Shown here: positions 26,298 through 36,307 of the stretch, one piece after another
Position numbering within the stretch: the first letter of the stretch is position 1
Layout: each line of letters starts with the position of its first letter
Assembly (NCBI RefSeq): GCF_900162615.1
Contig: NZ_FUFN01000010.1
Span: 22,886-86,885 of the forward strand
DNA: 64,000 bases
Direction: 5' to 3'
Origin: Virgibacillus proomii
GTDB taxonomy: Bacteria; Bacillota; Bacilli; Bacillales; Amphibacillaceae
Made by a program: the position numbers and the translations under genes
The notes under the pieces: model-generated
What the model saw: the letters and a program-made list of their open reading frames with translations, nothing else
The model's database searches: none
Told to the model about the DNA's origin: nothing

Positions 26298-26663
26298 ATG
26301 GCACGTATTGCAGGTATTGATATTCCACGTGATAAACGAGTAGTCATTTCCTTAACGTATATTTACGGAATTGGAAAAAAGACTGCACAGAAAATCCTTA
26401 AAGAAGCAGGCGTTTCTGAAGACACTCGAGTACGGGATTTAACAGAGGACGAATTAGGAAGAATTCGTAAAGCAGTAGATGAGTATACAATAGAAGGGGA
26501 TCTTCGTCGTGAAGTTTCTCTAAACATTAAGCGTCTTATTGAAATCGGCTCTTACCGCGGTATTCGTCATCGTCGCGGTCTTCCGGTTCGTGGACAAAAA
26601 ACAAAAAATAATTCACGTACACGCAAAGGCCCGCGTCATGCGATTGCTGGGAAAAAGAAATAA
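26298..26663 (+). CDS. rpsM: 30S ribosomal protein S13
   Basis: 30S head protein contacting P-site tRNA and the 50S, 121 residues. [20 protein letters not shown] with a helix-two-turns-helix motif ([14 protein letters not shown]) and the basic C-terminal tail [18 protein letters not shown] follows ACAGGAGGTGTTAAAACTTT. Confidence 0.98.
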   Translation: MARIAGIDIPRDKRVVISLTYIYGIGKKTAQKILKEAGVSEDTRVRDLTEDELGRIRKAVDEYTIEGDLRREVSLNIKRLIEIGSYRGIRHRRGLPVRGQKTKNNSRTRKGPRHAIAGKKK

Positions 26664-26686
26664 AAGCTAAAGGAGGTTAACAACTA

Positions 26687-27076
26687 ATGGCACAAAAATC
26701 AACCGCGCGTAAACGCCGTGTGAAAAAGAATATTGAGTCAGGTGTAGCACATATCCGTTCTACCTTTAACAATACTATTGTTACCATTACGGATATGCAA
26801 GGTAATGCGATTGGCTGGAGTTCAGCTGGTGCGCTTGGCTTTAAAGGCTCAAAAAAATCTACGCCTTTCGCTGCACAAATGGCAGCTGAAACTGCTGCTA
26901 AATCTGCACTTGAAAGTGGCATGAAGACACTTGAAGTAACAGTTAAAGGACCAGGTGCTGGACGTGAAGCAGCTATTCGTTCACTTCAAGCAGCAGGATT
27001 GGAAGTTACAGCTATTCGTGATGTAACTCCAGTACCTCATAATGGTTGTCGCCCGCCAAAACGTCGTCGTGTATAA
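26687..27076 (+). CDS. rpsK: 30S ribosomal protein S11
   Basis: Platform protein, 129 residues. [20 protein letters not shown] and the C-terminal [16 protein letters not shown] are signatures. ATG follows AAAGGAGGTTAACAACTA. Confidence 0.98.
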   Translation: MAQKSTARKRRVKKNIESGVAHIRSTFNNTIVTITDMQGNAIGWSSAGALGFKGSKKSTPFAAQMAAETAAKSALESGMKTLEVTVKGPGAGREAAIRSLQAAGLEVTAIRDVTPVPHNGCRPPKRRRV

Positions 27077-27286
27077 TTTTACCGTATATAATTTGTCACC
27101 CTGTCTATAATGGGTTATGATAGCTAAAAGTCTAAAGGTCGTACTCTTTAGTGAACAGCATCCATGAGACAAGAACGTACGAATGAATAACAGGTAGTGC
27201 AGAAACGCCAACTGCCTATTTGGGGAATTTCGGTTAGACATATGGTCTAACCGGGGTTTCGACGTTTTAAAGGAGGGTTTTAAGGA
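27077..27286 (+). other. rpsK-rpoA spacer with perfect hairpin
   Basis: 210 bases without a gene. GGTTAGAC (27232-27239) and GTCTAACC form a perfect stem around ATATG, followed by GGGGTTTCGACG and then the rpoA ribosome-binding site (AAAGGAGGG). There is no T-run, so this is more likely a processing or regulatory hairpin than a terminator. No promoter could be assigned with confidence. Confidence 0.5.
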
Positions 27287-28231
27287 ATGATCGAAATTGA
27301 AAAACCAAAAATTGAGACGGTAGAAATCAGCGATGATGCTACATTTGGAAAATTCGTAGTCGAACCGCTTGAACGTGGATATGGTACCACTCTAGGAAAC
27401 TCCTTGCGTCGTATCCTACTATCCTCACTTCCAGGTGCTGCTATTACATCAGTTCAAATTGATGGAGCGCTTCATGAGTTTTCAACAATTGATGGTGTTG
27501 TTGAAGATGTGACAACGATTATTTTGAATCTGAAAAAACTGGCTCTAAAAATTTACTCCGATGAGGAGAAGACATTAGAGATTGATGTGCAGGGAGAAGG
27601 AAAAGTTACGGCTGCAGACCTAACGTATGATAGTGATGTAGAAGTATTAAATCCGGATTTGCTAATTGCTACATTAAATAGCAAAGGCAGCTTGCATATG
27701 AAAATGACAGCAGAACGTGGACGCGGCTATCGTCCTGCTGAAGCAAACAAACGTGATGATCAGCCAATCGGTATGATTCCAGTTGATTCAATCTTTACGC
27801 CAGTCTCTCGTGTAACCTATCAGGTGGAAAATACACGTGTAGGCCAAGTAGCCAATTATGATAAATTAACATTGGACGTATGGACAGATGGAAGCATTCG
27901 CCCTGAAGAAGCTGTTTCTTTAGGAGCAAAAGTTTTCACCGAGCATCTTAATATTTTTGTGGGATTAACGGATGAAGCAAAGAATGCTGAAATTATGGTT
28001 GAAAAAGAAGAAGATCAGAAGGAAAAAGTGATGGAAATGACCATTGAAGAGCTTGATCTTTCTGTTCGGTCTTATAACTGTCTAAAACGTGCTGGAATAA
28101 ATACAGTGCAAGAACTAGCAAATAAAACAGAAGAAGATATGATGAAAGTGCGCAACCTTGGTCGTAAGTCCTTAGAAGAAGTAAAGTCAAAGTTAAGTGA
28201 ACTTGGACTTAGTTTGCGTAATGATGACTAA
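27287..28231 (+). CDS. rpoA: DNA-directed RNA polymerase subunit alpha
   Basis: Alpha subunit, 314 residues, with an N-terminal assembly domain ([20 protein letters not shown], residues 27-46), a flexible acidic linker ([10 protein letters not shown]) and the C-terminal UP-element/activator-binding domain ([20 protein letters not shown]). ATG follows AAAGGAGGGTTTTAAGGA. Confidence 0.98.
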   Translation: MIEIEKPKIETVEISDDATFGKFVVEPLERGYGTTLGNSLRRILLSSLPGAAITSVQIDGALHEFSTIDGVVEDVTTIILNLKKLALKIYSDEEKTLEIDVQGEGKVTAADLTYDSDVEVLNPDLLIATLNSKGSLHMKMTAERGRGYRPAEANKRDDQPIGMIPVDSIFTPVSRVTYQVENTRVGQVANYDKLTLDVWTDGSIRPEEAVSLGAKVFTEHLNIFVGLTDEAKNAEIMVEKEEDQKEKVMEMTIEELDLSVRSYNCLKRAGINTVQELANKTEEDMMKVRNLGRKSLEEVKSKLSELGLSLRNDD

Positions 28232-28488
28232 TCATATTTGACCACTATAAATAAGCAAATTAAACATCGGAAAGCGGTGTTTGCATATACGAATAACCCA
28301 TTCATATTAGCCGGCTGCTTCATTCTTTACATCATTTTCCGTTTCACTTAGAGCAAGAGAGATAATTCCGTTTCTGAGGAAGAAAAAAGGTGTACGGTTA
28401 AGAGGAGTTTTTGGCATGAATGCCTTAAAAGGCTATAAGTTTCTGGTTGAATGGTTTTTAAGTCATCAAAGAAAAGGAGGGATAGTCC

Positions 28489-28842
28489 ATGGCTAGAAAA
28501 TTAGGTCGTACAACCGATCAGCGTATGGCTTTGCTTCGTAACCTTGCTTCTGATTTAATTGTATACGAACGGGTTGAAACAACAGAAGCAAAAGCAAAAG
28601 AGCTAAAATCTGTCGTTGAAAAAATGATTACATTGGGCAAGCGTGGAGATCTTCATGCACGTCGGCAAGCAGCAGCCTTTTTATACAATAAAGAAGCCAA
28701 TGAAAATGATAATGTGATTCAAAAACTTTTCAATGATGTGGCTCCGCGTTATGAAGATCGTCAAGGTGGATACACACGTGTTCTTAAATTAGGTGCTCGT
28801 CAAGGTGATGGAGCGAACATGGCCATCATTGAACTAGTGTAA
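28489..28842 (+). CDS. rplQ: 50S ribosomal protein L17
   Basis: Tunnel-exit protein of 117 residues, [19 protein letters not shown] start. ATG follows AAAGGAGGGATAGTCC. The upstream gap to rpoA is 257 bases with no clear element other than short inverted repeats (e.g. CATCGGAAAGCGGTG). Confidence 0.97.
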   Translation: MARKLGRTTDQRMALLRNLASDLIVYERVETTEAKAKELKSVVEKMITLGKRGDLHARRQAAAFLYNKEANENDNVIQKLFNDVAPRYEDRQGGYTRVLKLGARQGDGANMAIIELV

Positions 28843-28879
28843 CTCGGAAAAAAACACCTAGTTTTATGTAACTACAACG

Positions 28880-28929
28880 ACAAGGGCAGGACTGAATCTC
28901 TTCTACGAGGTACATCCAAGCCCTTTTTT
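28880..28929 (+). terminator. Terminator after rplQ
   Basis: AAGGGC near 28882 pairs with GCCCTT near 28919-28924, with an inner GGA/TCC pair, and is followed by TTTTTT. The loop is large but the position 40 bases after rplQ and the T-run support an intrinsic terminator of the alpha operon. Confidence 0.65.
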
Positions 28930-29287
28930 TGCACCTTAAGAAACGATATTATTTTTTTGAAGTATACTACACAAGTTGGTCATCTGCGCCATTGTTGGTC
29001 TAGACAAGCTTTCGCCTGTGATAATCTTTTACTTGTACTATAGGAAAGTATAAAACTTTAGGGTTTATCTATAAGAAAAACGATAGCTTTCGCCATAAAC
29101 ACTTTGGCGACAAGCCAAGTTTTTCTATTGGACAGTGTTGAGAGTTGCTTGTCCACGCAGGTGCTTGTCAGATATCTATGTAGCAATACTAAGTAAGTGA
29201 GAGCTGATATAAAAATCGGATACTTTACTTCTTTTGTTTACTAGTATACCAAATCCCCAAGGATAGGAGATATAGGAGGAGTAATAG
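28930..29287. other. rplQ-ecfA1 spacer with a long hairpin element
   Basis: About 350 bases without a gene. At 29074-29126 is a strong hairpin: AGAAAAAC (29074-29081) pairs with GTTTTTCT (29119-29126), and inside it GCTTTCGCC pairs with GGCGACAAGC with one bulge. A partial similarity (GACAAGCTTTCGCC near 29007) suggests this too may be a dispersed palindromic repeat. No convincing promoter was assigned; ecfA1 has a good ribosome-binding site at about 29275. Confidence 0.5.
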
Positions 29288-30127
29288 ATGAGCAATAAAT
29301 TGGTTGAGTTTAGAAATATATCATTTCGATATGGAGAAGAGCAGCCTTGGGTATTAAAAAATTGTAGTTTTGAAATCTATGAGGAGGAATGGGTAGCCAT
29401 TATCGGCCATAATGGATCCGGTAAATCAACCATCGCAAAACTTATGAATGGACTGTTGTTTCCTCAAGAAGGAGAGATTTATATTGATGGCAAGCTTGTT
29501 CAAGAGGAGACGATTTGGGATATCCGAAAAGATGTAGGGATGGTATTTCAAAATCCCGATAATCAATTTGTTGGAACGACTGTACAAGATGATGTTGCAT
29601 TTGGCATGGAGAATCGAGGCTTTTCAAGAGAAGACATGCTTGCCCGTATAGAAGACGTGCTTGACGCTGTTCGTATGCAAGATTATCGTTTAACAGAACC
29701 TCACCGTTTATCTGGTGGACAAAAACAGCGTGTTGCCATAGCAAGTGTCTTAGCTGTATCGCCAAAAGTTCTCATTTTGGATGAGGCAACTGCCATGCTT
29801 GATCCAAAAGGAAGAAAAGAAATAATGGCGACCGTTACAGGGGTCCAAGAGAAAAACAATGTAGCGTTACTGACAATTACGCACGATTTACAGGAAATAG
29901 TTCAAGCAGACCGCGTTATTGTTATGAATGAGGGTGAAGTATGGCAGGAAACTACGCCAAGAACGCTTCTTTCTCAACAACAGGAGTTGCGGAAAATCGG
30001 TTTGGATGTACCGTTTATCGCAACCTTAGCTAATGAATTAAAACAAGCGGGTATTCCGATTAGTCAGGAACCATTAAATCATGAAGAAATGTTGGAGGAA
30101 TTATGGACATTATATTCAAGAACGTAG
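29288..30127 (+). CDS. ecfA1: Energy-coupling factor transporter ATPase EcfA1
   Basis: First ATPase of the shared ECF module that powers vitamin and metal S components, 279 residues. Walker [10 protein letters not shown] (residues 40-48), ABC signature LSGGQKQR and Walker [13 protein letters not shown] are present; the variant DEAT rather than DEPT after Walker B is normal for this subunit. ATG follows AGGAGGAGTAATAG. The 3' end overlaps ecfA2 by 25 bases. Confidence 0.96.
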   Translation: MSNKLVEFRNISFRYGEEQPWVLKNCSFEIYEEEWVAIIGHNGSGKSTIAKLMNGLLFPQEGEIYIDGKLVQEETIWDIRKDVGMVFQNPDNQFVGTTVQDDVAFGMENRGFSREDMLARIEDVLDAVRMQDYRLTEPHRLSGGQKQRVAIASVLAVSPKVLILDEATAMLDPKGRKEIMATVTGVQEKNNVALLTITHDLQEIVQADRVIVMNEGEVWQETTPRTLLSQQQELRKIGLDVPFIATLANELKQAGIPISQEPLNHEEMLEELWTLYSRT

Positions 30128-30975
30128 GCTATACATATCAGCAGAATTCGCCATTCGCTCATAAAGCTATCGATCAGTTGAATTTTCATATTCCTTCAGG
30201 TACATTTGTCGCCATTGTTGGACATACAGGTTCAGGAAAGTCGACATTAATTCAGCATCTAAATGGTTTGCTTCAGCCCACAGAAGGAGAAGTATGGATA
30301 GGTGATTATCACTTAACCCCTGATAAGAAGCCAAAGGATATGAAAATGTTGAGAAGTAGTGTTGGCGTTGTATTTCAATATCCGGAGCATCAACTGTTCG
30401 AAGAAACAATCGCTAAAGACATTAGCTTTGGTCCGAAAAATTTTGGTGTTGGGGATAGCGAAATACAAAAGCGTATTAATGAGGTGCTGCCAGCAGTCGG
30501 ATTAACGGAAGACTTTTTAGAACGATCTCCGTTCGATTTAAGCGGTGGGCAAATGCGGAGAGTTGCAATTGCAGGTGTATTGGCGACCAAGCCAAAAGTG
30601 CTTGTTCTCGATGAGCCTACAGCAGGACTTGATCCCCGAGGGCAAAGGGAAATGATGGATATGTTCTATGAAAGGCATCAAAAGGAGAAGCTGACGACGA
30701 TATTAGTTACACATAGTATGGAGGATGCAGTTACCTATGCCGACCATGTTATCATTCTGAACAAGGGGACAAAATATATGGAAGGTAAGCCGGAAGAAGT
30801 TTTCGTACAAAAAGCAGCATTACAGAAAGTTCAACTTGATGTTCCAGAAATAGTAGCATTTCTAGATCGGTTTAATAAAAGATTCGGTGTAAGCATTCCT
30901 TTTACCCGTCAGACAGAAAAAGAGCTTGCTAGTACGATAGCTAACGTGATCAAGGAGGGAAAAGTCCATGAATAA
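30103..30975 (+). CDS. ecfA2: Energy-coupling factor transporter ATPase EcfA2
   Basis: Second ATPase of the ECF module, 290 residues. Walker [11 protein letters not shown]-loop [15 protein letters not shown], signature LSGGQMRR and Walker [14 protein letters not shown] are intact. ATG start at 30103 is inside ecfA1, with GGAGGAA upstream. It overlaps ecfT by 8 bases. Confidence 0.96.
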   Translation: MDIIFKNVGYTYQQNSPFAHKAIDQLNFHIPSGTFVAIVGHTGSGKSTLIQHLNGLLQPTEGEVWIGDYHLTPDKKPKDMKMLRSSVGVVFQYPEHQLFEETIAKDISFGPKNFGVGDSEIQKRINEVLPAVGLTEDFLERSPFDLSGGQMRRVAIAGVLATKPKVLVLDEPTAGLDPRGQREMMDMFYERHQKEKLTTILVTHSMEDAVTYADHVIILNKGTKYMEGKPEEVFVQKAALQKVQLDVPEIVAFLDRFNKRFGVSIPFTRQTEKELASTIANVIKEGKVHE

Positions 30976-31765
30976 TGCTATTGTTATTGGACAATACGTA
31001 CCAGGGAATTCCCTTGTTCACCGACTTGATCCACGAACAAAAATCACCATTATTTTTATCTTTGTGTTTATTGTATTTCTAGCGAACAATGTTTGGAGTT
31101 ATGCCATACTTACTACCTTTGCTTTAGCTAGTATGTTTACATCACGAGTACCGATCCGATTTATTTTAAAAGGTCTCATGCCTGTGTGGTTTTTAATTAT
31201 TTTTACATTCTTGCTTCACATCATTATTACGAAGGAAGGTACACCCGTTTTCGAGATTTTTTCCTTTACAGTCTATTCAGGAGGCCTTATTCAAGGGTTT
31301 GCTATTTCAATGCGCTTCTTTTTGCTTATTTTAGTAACCTCGCTTTTAACACTAACGACAACACCGATAGAAATAACCGATGCGATCGAAAGCCTTCTGC
31401 ACCCATTAAAACGAGTGAAGTTTCCTGTACATGAGCTGGCATTAATGATGTCTATTTCATTGCGGTTCATACCGACATTATTACAGGAGACAGAAAAGAT
31501 CTCTAAAGCGCAAGCATCACGAGGAGTGGACTTTCGGACGGGACCGATTAAGGATAGGGTACAGGCTGTCGTACCATTACTTGTTCCATTATTCGTCAGT
31601 GCCTTCAAACGTGCTGAGGAACTCGCTATGGCAATGGAGGCTAGAGGTTATCAAGGTGGTGAAGGAAGAACCAAACTCCGTGAATTAAAATTCGGCAAAC
31701 TTGATATCATTATTTATATATTATTTATGACAGTTATTATTGGATTAATCTTGACAAGAAATTAG
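30968..31765 (+). CDS. ecfT: Energy-coupling factor transporter transmembrane protein EcfT
   Basis: Membrane scaffold of the ECF transporter, 265 residues with several hydrophobic segments in the N-terminal half and at the very C-terminus. Both coupling-helix ARG-type motifs are visible: ASRGVDF and [11 protein letters not shown] follows CAAGGAGGGAAAAGTCC in the end of ecfA2, so the three subunits are translationally coupled. Confidence 0.96.
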   Translation: MNNAIVIGQYVPGNSLVHRLDPRTKITIIFIFVFIVFLANNVWSYAILTTFALASMFTSRVPIRFILKGLMPVWFLIIFTFLLHIIITKEGTPVFEIFSFTVYSGGLIQGFAISMRFFLLILVTSLLTLTTTPIEITDAIESLLHPLKRVKFPVHELALMMSISLRFIPTLLQETEKISKAQASRGVDFRTGPIKDRVQAVVPLLVPLFVSAFKRAEELAMAMEARGYQGGEGRTKLRELKFGKLDIIIYILFMTVIIGLILTRN

Positions 31766-31783
31766 GTGAGAAAGGGCAATAAA

Positions 31784-32524
31784 ATGGAAAGATTGAAATG
31801 CACCATTCAATATGACGGCTCTTTTTTCTCTGGTTTTCAAATACAACCGGGAAAACGTACGATTCAAGGAATAATAGAAGATGTTTTAATGAAAATGCAT
31901 AAGGGAAGGCATATCCGGATCCATCCATCTGGGAGGACGGATGGAGGGGCTCATGCCATCGGTCAAACCATTCATTTTGATTCGCCTTATGACATTCCTT
32001 TAAATAATTGGAAGCAAGCACTCAATACATTACTCCCTGATGATGTTTACGTTAAAGAGGTAGAGAAGGTTCAAGATACATTTCATGCAAGATACGATGT
32101 CGTTGAAAAGGAATATCGCTATTACGTGTTAAATGAAGCCGAACCTAATGTGTTTAAACGTAATTATGCATATTTTTTCCCATATGTTTTAGATATTTCG
32201 TCTATCCAACGGGCGTGCCGCTATTTTGAGGGAACCCATGATTTCACGACCTTTTCTTCTGCAAAAGCAGAAACAAAAGGGAGCAGAGAAAGAACGCTGT
32301 ATCAAGTGTCTTGTGAAAAAAGAGGATCAGAAATCGAATTTATCTTTCGAGGAAATGGTTTTTTGTATAATATGGTACGCATTATCGTTGGATTCTTACT
32401 AGATGTGGGCCAAGGGAAGAGAAATCAAGACGAAATAGAGGAATTGTTTGCAAAAAAGGATAGAAGACTAGCAGGTGATACTGCGCCACCACAGGGGCTT
32501 TATTTGTGGCGTGTGACGTATTAA
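31784..32524 (+). CDS. truA: tRNA pseudouridine(38-40) synthase TruA
   Basis: Forms pseudouridine at tRNA positions 38-40. 246 residues from the ATG at 31784 (MERLKCTIQYDGS) after GAGAAAGGGCAATAAA. The catalytic aspartate lies in HPSGRTDGGAHAIGQ. Placement after ecfT and before rplM is the Bacillus order, but here more than 1.3 kb separates it from rplM. Confidence 0.96.
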   Translation: MERLKCTIQYDGSFFSGFQIQPGKRTIQGIIEDVLMKMHKGRHIRIHPSGRTDGGAHAIGQTIHFDSPYDIPLNNWKQALNTLLPDDVYVKEVEKVQDTFHARYDVVEKEYRYYVLNEAEPNVFKRNYAYFFPYVLDISSIQRACRYFEGTHDFTTFSSAKAETKGSRERTLYQVSCEKRGSEIEFIFRGNGFLYNMVRIIVGFLLDVGQGKRNQDEIEELFAKKDRRLAGDTAPPQGLYLWRVTY

Positions 32525-32949
32525 AGGAAGGACAAGTACAAAAACCCCTTTAAAGGGTTGAAAAAGCTTGTAAAATGAATATGAGCGATACACGTACTGT
32601 ATAAATTGTAAGAAGAATAAACGTGTATGTACGTGCTCGTGCTCAAAGGATAAAGAGGAACGAGGTCGGTACAGAACAACGCAATGACCACCTTGAAAGA
32701 AAAACATCACTTCTATGAATGATGTTTCACTATTAAAACCTTTTCTTGTCCTAGAAAAATCACTGTGTAATGCTGTAAAGCTACTTTTGTTAATAAAAAA
32801 GAAAAGCTCTTTTCTACATGTGGTGTAATGCTGTCGACGGTTTTGCTTGTCGGGGTTACAAAGCTGACACTAGTATGTCCAGTGGCTGTGGCTGCAAAGT
32901 TCGAAGCCCGAGGAAGTACTTTTTAATAAACAGAAGGCTTGTATATGGA
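32525..32949. other. truA-rplM spacer, first part
   Basis: No credible gene. AAACATCA/TGATGTTT form an inverted repeat at about 32702-32728 that may be a weak terminator after truA. TGTAATGCTGT occurs twice (about 32767 and 32823). The rest of the spacer is occupied by family A and family B repeats and by the rplM promoter and leader. Confidence 0.45.
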
Positions 32950-33063
32950 CGTTTTATCCCGCATGAACGGTAGTAAGGACCTCCGCTTTCATGCTACGAG
33001 GTGAAACCTAGGAGGATAAGTAGAGGAGCCAACTGCAAGTCAAATGTCCGATTCTGTTCAGAG
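32950..33063 (+). repeat. Dispersed repeat family A, copy A2 (degenerate)
   Basis: Begins GTTTTATCCCGCATGAACGG and ends CAAATGTCCGATTCTGTTCA, matching the ends of copy A1; the inner stem is poorly preserved. Located between truA and rplM. Confidence 0.6.
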
Positions 33064-33253
33064 GCTTTTAGGTCATACTCTTGCGTACTAACATCAGGTA
33101 GGGGGAAAGAACACCGTTTTGAAGATCCACTTTATAATGGAAATACAAAGGAAATTCACGGAGGTTATTTTTAAAGGACTTTTGTTTAAAAAGCCTGGTA
33201 ATAAGGACACTTCGAAATTCTATGTACGTTAGAACGTATAAATGTTTAGTCTT

Positions 33254-33690
33254 GAAGTTCATTCAACAGAAATTTTTATGTATTAAATGCAATTAAGGCT
33301 AGCGTCAACCTTTGCTTGCCACTGGCTAATTTTTCTTTATTGACTTGTTTCTGTGCTCCTTGGAAATGAAGAACACTTTTCCTCCGTGGGAATGAGTCCA
33401 AGGAAGCTATACTAGTACTTCATGTATCTAACAAAAGATCTTCTACTAAAAGTGCTCACGTCCTGTGGGCAACGTAGAAGGCATTATGTCCTATACAGCC
33501 CATTATCAAAAATTGCGTCGCCTCGAACTTTGATGCAAAGGGATGTGTTAGTGTCGCCGCCGTAACAGGGCAAGGAAATCTATGTCAGCGACGCATCGCA
33601 CGCAGAAAAAGTATATTGCTTTTTCAAGGACATCTGTGATTTTATCTGACCTTGGCAGTTTTTATCCTCTTTTTGAACACGCACTTATAT
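33254..33690 (-). repeat. Dispersed repeat family B, copy B3 (long, inverted)
   Basis: Read on the minus strand it begins GTGTTCAAAAAGAGGATAAA (from about 33688), the same terminus as copy B2. It shares ATGAAGTACTAGTATAGCTT and TTCCAAGGAGCACAGAAACA with copy B1, and ends near a degenerate terminal repeat TTGAATGAACTTC. At about 437 bp it is the longest copy. It also contains, at 33574-33625, a CGACGCATCGCACGCAGAAA unit of the family C type seen near 53854. The outer boundary near 33254 is approximate. Confidence 0.65.
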
Positions 33691-33722
33691 GAAGAAAAAG
33701 TGTGGATAATGAGGAGTAACTC

Positions 33723-33752
33723 TTGACATTATGCTGGCATTTGGTGTATTAT
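33723..33752 (+). promoter_or_regulatory. Promoter of rplM-rpsI
   Basis: Consensus TTGACA (33723-33728) and TATTAT (33747-33752) with an 18-base spacer, directly downstream of repeat copy B3 and upstream of the L13 leader. Confidence 0.7.
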
Positions 33753-33771
33753 GATCTATGGCATTTTATTT

Positions 33772-33812
33772 CAAAACCATGATTAGCCCCGGAAACTAAT
33801 TATGTTGAAATA
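33772..33812 (+). promoter_or_regulatory. L13 (rplM) autoregulatory leader
   Basis: CATGATTAG (33778-33786) pairs with CTAATTATG (33796-33804) over nine positions (one G-U) around the loop CCCCGGAAA. This ACCATGATTAGCCCCGGAAA block is the hallmark of the Bacillales/Lactobacillales L13 leader, thought to bind L13 and repress rplM-rpsI. Identification is from memory of the motif. Confidence 0.8.
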
Positions 33813-33859
33813 GACGAACGAATTTGTTTTTGATTTTAAGGATATGGAGGGAAACACTC

Positions 33860-34297
33860 ATGCGCACAACTTTCATGGCAAATGAAAATAACATTGAACG
33901 CAAATGGTTAGTTGTTGATGCAGAAGGTAAACGATTAGGTCGTTTAGCTAGTGAAGTTGCTACACTCCTTCGCGGAAAGCATAAGCCAACTTACACACCG
34001 CATGCAGATACTGGTGACCATGTAATTATTATTAATGCTGAGAAAATTGAATTGACTGGTAATAAAATTACAGACAAAATATACTACCGCCATACAAATT
34101 ACCCAGGTGGTTTAAAAGAACGTACTGCAGACGAAATGCGTACGAAATACCCTGAACGTATGCTAGAGATGGCAGTTAGAGGTATGCTTCCTAAAGGCCC
34201 TTTAGGACGTAAAATGGCTAAGAAACTACATGTATTCAGAGGATCAGAACATACGCATCAAGCACAAAAACCGGAAGTTTATGAGCTTCGCGGGTAA
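33860..34297 (+). CDS. rplM: 50S ribosomal protein L13
   Basis: Early-assembly 50S protein, 145 residues from the ATG at 33860 ([20 protein letters not shown]) after [36 protein letters not shown] is diagnostic. The frame continues upstream to 33824 without conservation. It precedes rpsI by 20 bases. Confidence 0.97.
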   Translation: MRTTFMANENNIERKWLVVDAEGKRLGRLASEVATLLRGKHKPTYTPHADTGDHVIIINAEKIELTGNKITDKIYYRHTNYPGGLKERTADEMRTKYPERMLEMAVRGMLPKGPLGRKMAKKLHVFRGSEHTHQAQKPEVYELRG

Positions 34298-34317
34298 CTA
34301 AAAGGAGGTAAAGGAAT

Positions 34318-34710
34318 TTGGCACAAGTACAATACTATGGCACAGGTCGTCGTAAAAAATCAACTGCTCGTGTACGTTTAGTACCTGGAACAGGTAACAT
34401 TACGATCAACGGACGTAATGCAGCTGATTATTTTCCATATGAAACTCAGCTGTTAATTTTAAATCAACCACTAGTAGCAACTGAAACACAAGGAACATAT
34501 GACGTAATCGTTAATGTTCACGGTGGTGGTTTCACTGGTCAAGCTGGAGCAATCCGCCACGGAATTGCCCGCGCATTGCTTGAAGCTAACCCAGAATACC
34601 GCAGCACACTTAAAGCAGAAGGCTTCCTAACTCGTGACGCCAGAATGAAAGAACGTAAAAAATACGGTCTTAAAAAAGCTCGTCGTGCACCTCAGTTCTC
34701 AAAACGTTAA
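34318..34710 (+). CDS. rpsI: 30S ribosomal protein S9
   Basis: Protein whose C-terminal tail touches P-site tRNA, 130 residues, TTG start at 34318 after AAAGGAGGTAAAGGAAT. The essential C-terminus RRAPQFSKR is intact. Its last 22 bases (34689-34710) are the left attachment site of a prophage remnant, so the 3' end was probably supplied by the phage while preserving the protein. Confidence 0.97.
   Translation: MAQVQYYGTGRRKKSTARVRLVPGTGNITINGRNAADYFPYETQLLILNQPLVATETQGTYDVIVNVHGGGFTGQAGAIRHGIARALLEANPEYRSTLKAEGFLTRDARMKERKKYGLKKARRAPQFSKR
34689..34710 (+). other. attL: prophage attachment site in the 3' end of rpsI
   Basis: ACCTCAGTTCTC followed by AAAACGTTAA, the final codons and stop of rpsI, is repeated in direct orientation at 44916-44937 with two mismatches (GAAGCGTTAA). 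An integrase remnant lies just inside. Integration in a gene 3' end that restores the reading frame is typical of tyrosine-recombinase elements. Confidence 0.8.
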
Positions 34711-34723
34711 GATGTCTAGTTTC

Positions 34724-34761
34724 ACAAAGCCCCCAACCATAAGTGGTTGAGGGCTTTTACT
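34724..34761 (+). terminator. Terminator after rpsI
   Basis: AAAGCCCCCAACCA pairs with TGGTTGAGGGCTTTT around a TAAG loop, followed by ACTTTTT. It lies inside attL, so it belongs to the prophage side. Confidence 0.85.
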
Positions 34762-34799
34762 TTTTATAAGTTTGTTTAAAACGCTGAAAAATCGCACAC

Positions 34800-34831
34800 G
34801 TAATATACAAGTAATATACAGGTAATATACA
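34800..34831. repeat. Integrase arm-type repeats, left (three GTAATATACA)
   Basis: GTAATATACA occurs at 34800-34809, 34811-34820 and 34822-34831, exactly 11 bases apart. Two more copies, also 11 bases apart, lie at 44864-44884 just inside attR. Short direct repeats flanking both att cores are the expected layout of arm-type binding sites for a lambda/Tn916-type integrase. Confidence 0.7.
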
Positions 34832-34854
34832 TGGATTATGAAAGAAAAAGCTGC

Positions 34855-35655
34855 TTATTTAAGCGTGTCAATCGCTATAAGCAGCTGTTCAATATCCTTG
34901 TGTGTATATACTTTATCTGTAATATCCTTGGATGCATGTCCCATAATTCGTTTGATGGACAACTTGTTCGCCCCGGCGTTATCCATGAGTGTTGCAAATG
35001 TGTGTCTGCAGTCATGAGGTCTATGATCCATTTCTAATTGCTCCATGATCTTCTTCCATTTTTCGTGATAGTAGACGTAGTAACTCATTTTGTTGTTTTC
35101 GTGATTAGTGACGAGATATTCATTATTTGGATCCATGCGAGCTTCGATAAGTGAATGTATTTTTTTGTGAATGGGGATTACTCGGTTTGTTCCAGCTTCT
35201 GTTTTAAAACCCCCCCGGAAGTACCTTTTATCAAGATGAATGTTTTCGTTCTTTACTTCAACTAACTCTCCCGGTCGTAAACCTGTATAGATCATGATCA
35301 AGACCGTGTCGATAAAATCTAATCTATCGACGTTTTCCCATAACTTTTTAATCTCATCCAAGTTAAATGGCTGCCTAGAACTTTTCGTGTTATCTCTAGG
35401 TAACTCCACAAACCTAGCGTAGTCTTTATGAGTTAGATCATTTTCCATAGCGAATTTATACATCTGATTAAACAGCACTTTTATTTTTCTCTTTGTGCCG
35501 TGTGATTTATCACAGTTATCGATAACTGCCTGCAAATGCGCCTTCCTAATATCTACGAATTTTAAGTCATGTAAAGACTCCGAGCGGTTAAAGGCCCCGT
35601 TCTTTCTTTAATCTTTCGTACACTTCTTTGAAAGTAATCTTACCGGCAGATTATT
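34855..35655 (-). pseudogene. int: Tyrosine recombinase (phage integrase), N-terminally deleted and frameshifted
   Basis: The C-terminal catalytic part is readable from 35535 to 34855: TGLRPGELVEV (catalytic Arg), HDCRHTFATLMDNAG (H-x-x-R box) and the Tyr in DKVYTHKD. Upstream in another frame are RSESLHDLKFVDIRKAHLQA and then GKITFKEVYERLKKERG, parts of the core-binding domain, with a frameshift/deletion near 35600. Nothing resembling the N-terminal arm-binding domain remains; at about 35655 the sequence runs into a neighbouring membrane-protein gene. It faces attL, as expected. Most likely inactive. Confidence 0.85.
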
Positions 35656-35949
35656 TTTTCTACCTGTAGGATTTACCTTTTTTTCTTCTTTTTTCTCAAT
35701 TTCTAATTTGGTAGCTGCAGCATGTTCTTTTTCCTGCTTTCTTTCCTCAAGCTGGTCTTTTTCTTCTGGTGTTAACTCCGGCATGAAAATACCTGAAATA
35801 ATAAATACGACTAATGACGATGCTAGTAATATGGATAGTTTTTTAAAGGACATTCCTTTTTTAAATATTGCTCTTACTATAAGTAAAATGATTCCAGCAA
35901 CAATAGAAACAAAGCTCAAGAAAAATAAGATATCAAATATAAAACCCAA
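35608..35949 (-). pseudogene. Small phage lysogeny-module membrane protein, 3' end chimeric
   Basis: Starts at TTG 35949, ten bases after AAAGGAG, and encodes two or three hydrophobic helices (GFIFDILFFLSFVSIVAGII and SILLASSLVVFIISGIFM), then a charged Glu/Lys-rich tail. The last 20-odd residues are encoded by DNA that, in another frame, is the integrase core-binding domain. A deletion therefore appears to have fused this gene to int. Function unknown; such proteins are common beside phage integrases. Confidence 0.5.
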
Positions 35950-35999
35950 GTTAATTATCTCCTTTCCGTAAAAGTTAGTAAAATAGTATGTGATTCTAA

Positions 36000-36180
36000 T
36001 TACCTAGTAATTGTGTAAAATTTTTTAAGGTGACAAATTTCTTTAGGTATTCCATAGGTTAAAGCAAGTTCTTCTATGGTAATGTTTGTGCTTACATACT
36101 CATAAATACACTTATCTGGTAAAAGTAGTTCAACAGCAAACTTGTTTGCTTCTTGTTCAATTTTGTCGACAGATAAAAAA
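36000..36180 (-). pseudogene. ImmA/IrrE metallopeptidase C-terminal fragment
   Basis: On the minus strand DKIEQEANKFAVELLLPD followed by TIEELALTYGIPKEICHLKKF can be read, the C-terminal half of an ImmA/IrrE family protein (phage anti-repressor protease). The HExxH-containing N-terminal part is missing: at about 36180 the sequence switches to a plus-strand tail gene. No repressor gene remains beside it. Confidence 0.75.
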
Positions 36181-36307
36181 GCTGATTTATGATGATCGTA
36201 TATCAGAAGTAAATAATTTTGAAATTAAACATATTGACGACCAGTTTCACATTAAATTCATGGTTGTAAGTAATGTTGGTGTTTTGGAAATGGAGGAGGT
36301 GTTTTAG
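36177..36307 (+). pseudogene. XkdS/DUF2634-like baseplate protein, C-terminal fragment
   Basis: The readable end LIYDDRISEVNNFEIKHIDD and the terminal VLEMEEVF match the C-terminus of DUF2634 (XkdS-type) proteins that precede baseplate J genes in PBSX-like phages. Everything upstream is deleted, and the break abuts the immA fragment. The stop directly precedes the next gene's GTG. Confidence 0.65.
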
